Positions 8,376-14,588 of a stretch of DNA of 24,719 bases are shown here, piece by piece; the stretch's first letter is position 1, and every line of letters starts with the position of its first letter. The notes under the pieces are model-generated. The model was not told where the DNA came from. It did not search any database and saw nothing but the letters and a program-made list of their open reading frames with translations. Source of the stretch: Candidatus Bipolaricaulota bacterium (GTDB lineage: Bacteria; Bipolaricaulota; Bipolaricaulia; UBA7950; UBA9294); the NCBI GenBank assembly GCA_018399865.1, contig JAGYNL010000274.1, positions 1 to 24,719 of the forward strand. Direction: 5' to 3'. Both the position numbers and the translations under genes were made by a program.

Positions 8376-8735
8376 CTGTTCATCCATCCCTGCTATCAGA
8401 ATTTGTCCAACCATTAAATGCCGAATTAGTTAGGAAGTCAAGGTGCTTCACTGCTCGCTTGAAGCAGAGCCAGAAGCAATACGTTGCCTGTAGAAGAATT
8501 GCTTTCAGGGCGCGGTACTTCCTGAATTTGCAGAAGTACTATCTGATTAACCATCGTATGGGCGGGATTCTTCTCCGCAGGCTATAAGCTAAGGATTCAT
8601 AGTAATTATCCGGCATTCTTATCGCGGAGTATGTGTAAAATGCCTTTTCGAGCCTGGTCCTAGATTCTGCTCGTAGTGTCCGCTTGCCCAAACGCTATCA
8701 TGTTGGTATCTTTGTTGGAAAATCAGGAGGCATCA
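8376..8735. other. Non-coding gap with several short hairpins
   Basis: No gene supported between the acetyltransferase start and upp. Short inverted repeats are packed at the left: GCTTCA/TGAAGC at 8445-8450/8460-8465, AAGCAAT/ATTGCTT at 8474-8480/8498-8504, and GTACTTC/GAAGTAC at 8515-8521/8533-8539. None is followed by a T-run. No convincing -35/-10 pair for upp was found; a TAAAAT at 8636-8641 lacks a good -35. The gap could hold the divergent promoters of the two genes and a structured upp leader (inference). Confidence 0.4.
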
Positions 8736-9365
8736 ATGTCGAATCTCCATATAATCAGGCACCCATTGATTCAAGATAAGCTTACCCGACTACGGGACAT
8801 AAATACGATGAATCATAACTTCAGGCTATTGTTAGAAGAACTGACGGCGTTTATGGTGTACGAGATAACGCGCGACTACCCGCTAAGGCGTGAATCAGTT
8901 GTAACCCCATTGGAGAAGACCACCGGAATGGTGCTTGATACCCCGGTGATATTAGTTCCTATCCTAAGGGCTGGAACAGGAATGTTAAGAGGGGTGCTTG
9001 ACCTGATACCTACGGCCAAGGTAGGACATATAGGACTTTACCGTAATCCTGAGACATTGAAACCCGTGGAGTACTATGCCAAGTTGCCAAAGAGCCTTGG
9101 TCAAGCGCAAGTCATTCTTGTTGATCCGATGCTTGCTACAGGCGGGAGCGCGATAGCTGCCATTGATATTATTAAGAAGGCGGGAGCGAGCAAGATTCAG
9201 TTTCTGTGTCTTGTTGCAGCTCCGGAAGGCGTGGGAGCTTTGTCCGCGGCTCATAGCGATGTGCCCATTTATGCAGCAGCATTAGACCGCCAGTTGGATG
9301 AACACGGCTATATCCTTCCCGGTCTGGGGGATGCTGGTGATAGGGTGTTTGGAACCTGTTCATGA
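8736..9365 (+). CDS. upp: Uracil phosphoribosyltransferase
   Basis: 209 residues, the standard length. Converts uracil and PRPP to UMP in pyrimidine salvage, in the cytosol. Start at 8736 chosen over an in-frame ATG 60 bases upstream because AGGAGG lies 5 bases before it and [20 protein letters not shown] is the usual N-terminus. Diagnostic stretches: [15 protein letters not shown], the PRPP-binding [14 protein letters not shown], and the uracil-binding C-terminal [15 protein letters not shown]. All expected residues of the PRPP loop are present. It is monocistronic as far as can be seen, with no nucleobase permease next to it. The link to the possible purine-catabolic operon on the left is only positional. 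Confidence 0.97.
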   Translation: MSNLHIIRHPLIQDKLTRLRDINTMNHNFRLLLEELTAFMVYEITRDYPLRRESVVTPLEKTTGMVLDTPVILVPILRAGTGMLRGVLDLIPTAKVGHIGLYRNPETLKPVEYYAKLPKSLGQAQVILVDPMLATGGSAIAAIDIIKKAGASKIQFLCLVAAPEGVGALSAAHSDVPIYAAALDRQLDEHGYILPGLGDAGDRVFGTCS

Positions 9366-9470
9366 AAGGCTTACAGTAACAAAAGTCACATTCATTTACG
9401 ACAAAAGTCCGTCTGCTAGTCTTTGACAGTCCTTGTAAGGATTCGTGCTTGCATCTACGCTTACCGAGTT
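9366..9470. other. Short gap between upp and surface protein gene
   Basis: About 100 bases with no gene. A TTGACA at 9423-9428 resembles a -35 box, but no acceptable -10 stands 16-18 bases downstream. No terminator hairpin is visible after upp. The same frame as the next gene is open through the right half of the gap, with a TTG at 9423. Confidence 0.35.
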
Positions 9471-12377
9471 ATGAGACGTTGGCTAAGAATATGGCGGATG
9501 ATCACATTGATAGTCTGCCTGTCAGTTGCGTCATCCTTGTCAGCTTATTGTTCTGTTAAGGTGGAAATACTCTCTTCGTTAAAAGATCTTGCGCCAGGGG
9601 AGTTTGTCACCCACGTTTTTTCTGTAACTAATGATAGTACAAGCGCAGATACGTTCGATCTCGTATTCACGATTCCCGATGATTGGCAACTTCTAGGAGC
9701 ACTGACAACGCTCTTACTTGATCCAAGCGAGCAACAAACACTCTTCGTAACGGTAATGGTCGCATCAAACGCTCCTGCGGGAGAGTATGAAGTAACCTTG
9801 ATGGCAACATCGCAGAACGATCCCACAAAGCGCAGCACAGCTAGCGGAAGGATTAATGTTTCCCCGGTCAACGAACTGGAGCTAGTCTTGCCTGATCCCC
9901 AGAGCGCTCAGCCTGGCGCTGCGATGAGCTACGAATTTGTAATTATCAATCGCGGAAATGCCCAGGATACGGTGAACATTGAAGCTAGTTCAGCAGAGGG
10001 TTTCCCTATCAGTATTTCGAAGTCCAGAGTCAGTTTGGCTCCACAAGAGCGCAGCGCGGTCACCTTGACAATAGATATCCCTATTGACGCGGACGCAGGG
10101 CGTGATCTGCTTTCTCTTTCAGTTTATTCGCAGCTTTACACCGGGGTGAGGAAGGACGAAACAGTGTTTATTACGGTCCTGCCGGCTCCGCCAGAGGCAA
10201 TTGGCGGAACTCTGATGCAAGAGCTTCCGGCCCGCCTGCGCGTTTGGTTTGGTCAGGACGTGTTCACAGGCGAGCTGGATAGTGGCATCTCTTTTTCGAT
10301 ATCTGGGGGCGTTCTTGATGGATACTTCTCTTCCTATCTGAGTTTCTCTTCGGTATTCGGTCCAGATGTCCTGGATCTCAGTTATTTCTACATTTCTTAT
10401 CGGCTTAGCCCAGGTATTTATATGATTGGAGATGTCTATCAGAGGATAACCAAGCTTCTTAGCCTTTATGGTCGTGGAGGCAGTGTTGTGATCGACGATG
10501 ATTACTATGGACTTAGTTTTATCGCTGGTGGTTCCCCCGATGAGACCCGAGCAGCTATAGGCTTGGAGGTGGGGCCTTCCGTCTGCCGTTTTGGTATAGC
10601 ACACCTGGAGAAAAGAACCGAGTCATCACATCAGATAGTGTGGAGTCTGACAGGACAAGCTGAGCCTATTGACGATTGGACGATGGGTATAGAAGGGGCG
10701 CTGGGAAAGGATGGCAAACTTTCCAGCAGTGCTTTCTTCTTCGACACAGGAATTGACTCTGGATCTTACTATTTTGAAGGACAGCTCTTCTCTGTTGGTT
10801 CATATTTCCCCGGTTTGCGCAGTGATTTAGCTGGAATAAGCGTCTCCCAGCGAATAACGTTGAGTGCGTTTTCTTTTGCTGCCTCAATGAGTCATGACTG
10901 GGATAATCTGAGTCATGATCCATCTTTTACAAGGACAATCAGCGATGAGTTGGGAGTAAACATATCGGCAAGGCCAATTGAAGACGGGCCAACTCTCAAC
11001 TCTATTGTAGAGTTTTCCTGGGCAAGGGATCCACAAATGAATAAGGAGAATGATGTTCGCCGCACCTTGTTCGTAGAGGTTCGTAACCTAGAAGACGTAC
11101 TTCCTTACTCGCTTTCTGGTAAAGTAAATGATCAGCTAGATCACATAACTAAAATGTGTTATCGAACTCTTACCTTCAGTGAGGGTGTTGGATTAGCCAT
11201 CCAGGACATTGACATCTTTGTCAAATTGACGCACACGAAGAGCTTAGAGCTGGAAACATCCCTGGTTATCTCTGGCGGGACAGTTGTAGACATAAGCTGT
11301 CGTGCAGGCGGCTCACTGCATTCAGGATCTATTGGGTTCACAAACGACGAGGATGAGTTTAAGCTCAGGGCCAGCATCAGCGCCGAGATTATAGAGAATT
11401 TTGACCTCGATTTAAGCACCGTAATGGGATGGAATAGGGCTGACGCTACCGCTGCTACATTCAGTTGGAATGCAGCTTTTAGCTGGCAATTTGATTTACC
11501 TGTTCCATTTTTGGTTACAAAATCGCGAGTTAACGGCCATGTCTTTGTAGACAATAATTCAAATGGCAAATTGGACCAGACAGACTCACCGCTAGAAGGG
11601 GTTGTGGTCTCGATAGACAGGATTGATGTATCAACTGACGCCGATGGTTGGTACCGGTTTCCACCGCTTGAACCCGGAACCTATATGCTTGATCTGAGTC
11701 ATCTGCCGCTAAATGCTCGTTTTGTCTCCAAGCCTACGGTTTACCTGAGCGCTGGAATGACCAAAGATGTCGAGATACCTCTTACCCCCGTTAGCTTTAT
11801 TGAAGGCGTACTGTTCAATGATTCGGACAAGGATGGAGTTTCCTCAGAAGCTGAAGGTGGATTCTCACAGGTGAGAATAACTCTTGCTGATGAGCACGGC
11901 AATCAGATTGACTCATACACTGGTGCACAAGGCAGGTTCTCTTGGAGTGATATCGTGCCAGGAAAGTACGTAGTAACAGTTGATTCATCAAGCTTACCGG
12001 ACCGATTTGTATTCACTACAAAGGAAACGGTGACTTTGAATGTCACAAGCCAACATCAACCCATAATCGAATTTGGAGGGTTTATCAAGCCTAGGGAGGT
12101 TGTAATCACCTTCCAGCCGCCAACAGCAGACTTCTATTTCTTACCTAGCCAGCCACAGGCAGGTGAGGTAGTGACCTTCGATGGCTCCGATTCATTCGAC
12201 TTTGATGGAGAGGTAGTTGCTTACTCCTGGGACTTCGACTCAGATGGAAAACCTGATGCCGAAAACGCCATTGCGCAGATCAGTTTTGCCACTAGTGGGT
12301 CACATGACGTGACCTTGACCATAACTGACAATGATGGTAACACGGATTCTATTACCTATACCATTGAAGTAAAATAG
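9471..12377 (+). CDS. Large secreted mosaic protein: Ig-like repeats, barrel-like core, SdrD-like and PKD domains
   Basis: 968 residues from the ATG at 9471 (MRRWLRIWRM plus hydrophobic core and SAYC), which gives a normal Sec signal; a TTG at 9423 would add 16 residues, and an ATG at 9498 also exists. No strong ribosome site separates these. Residues about 31-125 and 130-230 are two NEW3/CARDB-like Ig modules (PGEFVTHVFSVTNDS, PGAAMSYEFVIINRG). About 240-680 is rich in alternating aromatic/polar strands and resembles an outer-membrane barrel. About 685-775 and 778-870 are SdrD/Cna-B-like domains with Asp-rich Ca-type loops (DNNSNGKLDQTD, NDSDKDGVSSEAEG). About 882-968 is a PKD domain (FDGSDSFDFDGE, YSWDFDSDG). 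No sorting signal is seen. An outer-membrane or surface structural protein is inferred; specific function unknown. Confidence 0.75.
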   Translation: MRRWLRIWRMITLIVCLSVASSLSAYCSVKVEILSSLKDLAPGEFVTHVFSVTNDSTSADTFDLVFTIPDDWQLLGALTTLLLDPSEQQTLFVTVMVASNAPAGEYEVTLMATSQNDPTKRSTASGRINVSPVNELELVLPDPQSAQPGAAMSYEFVIINRGNAQDTVNIEASSAEGFPISISKSRVSLAPQERSAVTLTIDIPIDADAGRDLLSLSVYSQLYTGVRKDETVFITVLPAPPEAIGGTLMQELPARLRVWFGQDVFTGELDSGISFSISGGVLDGYFSSYLSFSSVFGPDVLDLSYFYISYRLSPGIYMIGDVYQRITKLLSLYGRGGSVVIDDDYYGLSFIAGGSPDETRAAIGLEVGPSVCRFGIAHLEKRTESSHQIVWSLTGQAEPIDDWTMGIEGALGKDGKLSSSAFFFDTGIDSGSYYFEGQLFSVGSYFPGLRSDLAGISVSQRITLSAFSFAASMSHDWDNLSHDPSFTRTISDELGVNISARPIEDGPTLNSIVEFSWARDPQMNKENDVRRTLFVEVRNLEDVLPYSLSGKVNDQLDHITKMCYRTLTFSEGVGLAIQDIDIFVKLTHTKSLELETSLVISGGTVVDISCRAGGSLHSGSIGFTNDEDEFKLRASISAEIIENFDLDLSTVMGWNRADATAATFSWNAAFSWQFDLPVPFLVTKSRVNGHVFVDNNSNGKLDQTDSPLEGVVVSIDRIDVSTDADGWYRFPPLEPGTYMLDLSHLPLNARFVSKPTVYLSAGMTKDVEIPLTPVSFIEGVLFNDSDKDGVSSEAEGGFSQVRITLADEHGNQIDSYTGAQGRFSWSDIVPGKYVVTVDSSSLPDRFVFTTKETVTLNVTSQHQPIIEFGGFIKPREVVITFQPPTADFYFLPSQPQAGEVVTFDGSDSFDFDGEVVAYSWDFDSDGKPDAENAIAQISFATSGSHDVTLTITDNDGNTDSITYTIEVK

Positions 12378-12382
12378 CGCAC

Positions 12383-12967
12383 TTAGATCTGGGTAAGTAG
12401 GTTAAGCTGTCGGGGGACGTTTAGGTTTGTGAACGACGCAAGGTCGGGATCGAAAAGCCTTACTTCCTTTTCAGGTATTGTACACAATTCTAGATCCTTA
12501 TAGATGGCCGTAAGCTTCAATGTGCCTTGATTTATCGCTTGTTGGATAGCCGGTATCGCAGTTCTCCGATAGCTAGCACACAAAGGTTCATAATAGCCGT
12601 TAACAATTGGAACACAAGCATCTACCTTGCCAGACATAGTTAGCATATGCCTGACAAGCGAAGCTTTAACAAATGGCATGTCACAAGCAACAACAAAAGA
12701 TAGACTGGTTTTGGCGGCCATAAGGCCACTGAAAAGACCAATAAGTGGGCTACGTACATCATAGAGATCTTGTATGACGCGTACGTGCTGCATAGAAAGC
12801 GGAAGACTAGATCCCACTATCAGAGTTTCCAAAAACAACCAGGAAAGGTTTGAAACAAGGTGCTGGATCACTGTATCTCCGTGGGGGGTATAAAGTAGGT
12901 GCTTCGGCCTGCCCATACGGCTTGACTCACCACCGGCAAGTATGATAAGGGTTGCTCTGTCTATCAT
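12383..12967 (-). CDS. mobA: MobA, molybdenum cofactor guanylyltransferase
   Basis: 194 residues from the ATG at 12967 (MIDRATLIILAGGESSRMG), which overlaps the fdhD stop as ATGA; the longer frame upstream lies inside fdhD. Links GMP to molybdopterin to make the MGD cofactor used by formate dehydrogenase-type enzymes. Motifs: LAGGESSRMGRPK (GTP/phosphate loop), SPLIGLFSGL (the family's GPLxGl-type loop), and VACDMPFV with the metal-binding Asp. Length is usual for MobA. It is the last gene of the formate operon, consistent with making cofactor for FdhA. Its stop lies 5 bases from the stop of the convergent surface-protein gene, with no terminator hairpin between. Confidence 0.92.
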   Translation of the reverse strand: MIDRATLIILAGGESSRMGRPKHLLYTPHGDTVIQHLVSNLSWLFLETLIVGSSLPLSMQHVRVIQDLYDVRSPLIGLFSGLMAAKTSLSFVVACDMPFVKASLVRHMLTMSGKVDACVPIVNGYYEPLCASYRRTAIPAIQQAINQGTLKLTAIYKDLELCTIPEKEVRLFDPDLASFTNLNVPRQLNLLTQI

Positions 12968-13662
12968 TCTAGGATTCGCTCCACGTGCGAATAGATATTG
13001 AGCCTCTTTCCTCTTACAAATCCACACAGGCTTATCCCTAGCTTGCGTGCGAGATCAACGGCTTGACATGTAGGGGCAGAGACACATCCCACAATCGGGA
13101 TACCGCAGCGAGCAATCTTTTTCAACATCCTCTCTGTTAACCTAGAAGAAAGAAAAATTAGACTGCTTTTGAAGTCCAGACCCAATTTAAGGGCTTCTCC
13201 AATTGCTTTATCTAACGCACAGCTGCGGCTGATGTCCTCCACAAATACTGCCTGTGCGCTGGCATCAAAGAGGTAAACTACATGGGTCCCGCCGGTCTGT
13301 TGAAAGATCTCAGCGCGTTGATGTGCCGTTGTGGCTGTTTCAAAGATCTTCTGTTTGGAAATCGTGAAATCGTTAGAGATGGGGATAAGATCGTGGAATA
13401 GGCTGATGGGTTTGAGGGCTACCTTAATTTGGGGACCTTGTTGCTGGTATGAGCAAACATCGTTGACTGCATTGAGCATTCCTTCGGAAAACATATAGCC
13501 ATAGGCCAATTCGCGAAGCCTACCTGGCGAGCAGGCTGTTGAGAGAACCTCCTTATTGTCGATGAATAACTCAACGGGCTGTTCTACAACAACAAGATCC
13601 TCTACTACTTCACGTCGATTACCAGATAGACGGTCTACTGTTCTTTTTGCTGTACTATCCAT
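12964..13662 (-). CDS. fdhD: FdhD-like formate dehydrogenase accessory sulfurtransferase, lacking the CxxC loop
   Basis: 232 residues, short for the family (commonly about 260-280). FdhD carries sulfur from a desulfurase to the bis-MGD cofactor to activate formate dehydrogenase. Family stretches are ELAYGYMFSEGML, QTGGTHVVYLF, EDISRSCALDKAIG (usually EDVGRHNALDKVIG), GIPIVGCVSAPTCQAVDLA and GFVRGKRLNIY. The usual SCGxCG segment before the QxxFxxTGGxH motif is missing: that interval here (about residues 80-115) has no Cys at all. The frame is intact, so this is a loop loss or a divergent subfamily, not a frameshift. Other cysteines (for example in SRSCALDK and SAPTCQA) might serve instead. The ATG at 13662 has no Shine-Dalgarno and follows a strong hairpin. 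Confidence 0.85.
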   Translation of the reverse strand: MDSTAKRTVDRLSGNRREVVEDLVVVEQPVELFIDNKEVLSTACSPGRLRELAYGYMFSEGMLNAVNDVCSYQQQGPQIKVALKPISLFHDLIPISNDFTISKQKIFETATTAHQRAEIFQQTGGTHVVYLFDASAQAVFVEDISRSCALDKAIGEALKLGLDFKSSLIFLSSRLTERMLKKIARCGIPIVGCVSAPTCQAVDLARKLGISLCGFVRGKRLNIYSHVERILE

Positions 13663-13670
13663 CTTGAAGG

Positions 13671-13707
13671 ACAGTGTGGCTGCAAGCTAACCTCACAGCC
13701 ACACTGT
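13671..13707 (-). other. 12-bp perfect hairpin between focA and fdhD
   Basis: ACAGTGTGGCTG at 13671-13682 is perfectly complementary to CAGCCACACTGT at 13696-13707, with a 13-base loop. In the operon transcript (- strand) it starts about 10 bases after the focA stop and ends 8 bases before the fdhD ATG. No U-run follows on that strand, so it is not a standard terminator. It may stabilise upstream mRNA or limit fdhD translation. On the + strand the T-rich TTTGTATTTATT follows. Confidence 0.75.
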
Positions 13708-13716
13708 TTGTATTTA

Positions 13717-14559
13717 TTAAGATTTCTTCTGATCCTTCAGATACACTATCCAATACAAGGTAGCAACGAAGAAAGCTCCACCAATGATATTTCCCAGTGT
13801 CACTGGGATCAGGTTTATTACCATTCCTCCGATCGTTAGGTGGGAAAGGTTATCGGCAAGCCCGGCGGCGGAGACGATCGCCGTCTGTCCCTTAAGCAAC
13901 AGACCCATAGGGATAAAAAACATGTTGGCAATACTGTGCTCAAATCCGCTGGCAACGAAGCTCATTATGGGGAAGAAGATAGCCCATACTTTGCCGATAA
14001 CTGTGTTTGCTGATACAGCCATCCACACAGCCAGACATACTAGCCAGTTGCACAATATGCCGCGTGTTAACCCCTCCACGAAGGTAAGGTTGACTTTGCC
14101 GTTAGCAATAGCCAGCGCCTTAGCTCCAACAAGACCATCACCTGTTTTCCATAACCCGGTCCAATACATCAGCAATACAAGCAGTAGGGAACCAGCCAGG
14201 TTGGCAAAATAGACGATAAACCAGCTCCTTGCCAACCGTCTAACGCTAACTTGGCGGTCGAGCACGGAGAGGAAGATTAGGTTGTTTCCGGTGAATAACT
14301 CTGCTCCGGCAATTACAACCAGCATAAGACCAACACTGAACACGGCACCGCCGATCAATTTGGCCATCCCCGCGCCAACAAAAGCCGCCATATCGTGTGT
14401 TACCATAATCATAAGCTGAGCCCCGAAACCAATATATACTCCGGCAAACATACCCAGAATCGCCATCTTCAGTGCGCTTGCCTGGGTTTTTGTCACACAT
14501 ACCGAGCGAGTCAGTGTGTCAGCTATTGTGGCTGGATTTTTGCAACTAAAATCGACCAT
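13717..14559 (-). CDS. FocA/FdhC-type formate channel
   Basis: 280 residues, matching the formate/nitrite transporter family. Six hydrophobic segments are evident, among them ALKMAILGMFAGVYIGFGAQ, the VGLMLVVIAGAELFTGNN stretch (family signature-like, with the AELFTGN loop), WFIVYFANLAGSLLLVLLMY, and GLTRGILCNWLVCLAVWMA, a second family signature. FGxxLMI-type and FxSGFEHSIANMFFIP elements, the latter holding the conserved pore-region His, are also present. It moves formate across the inner membrane. AAGGAGG stands 9 bases before the ATG, and the gene follows fdhA by 29 bases, so formate uptake or release is co-expressed with the dehydrogenase. Nitrite or hydrosulfide channels of the same family are less likely given the neighbours. 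Confidence 0.93.
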   Translation of the reverse strand: MVDFSCKNPATIADTLTRSVCVTKTQASALKMAILGMFAGVYIGFGAQLMIMVTHDMAAFVGAGMAKLIGGAVFSVGLMLVVIAGAELFTGNNLIFLSVLDRQVSVRRLARSWFIVYFANLAGSLLLVLLMYWTGLWKTGDGLVGAKALAIANGKVNLTFVEGLTRGILCNWLVCLAVWMAVSANTVIGKVWAIFFPIMSFVASGFEHSIANMFFIPMGLLLKGQTAIVSAAGLADNLSHLTIGGMVINLIPVTLGNIIGGAFFVATLYWIVYLKDQKKS

Positions 14560-14588
14560 CGTGAAACCTCCTTACTGATTCATTTGTG

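Noticed and set aside
9423..9428. TTGACA as a promoter -35 for the mosaic protein
   Set aside because: No acceptable -10 lies 16-18 bases downstream.
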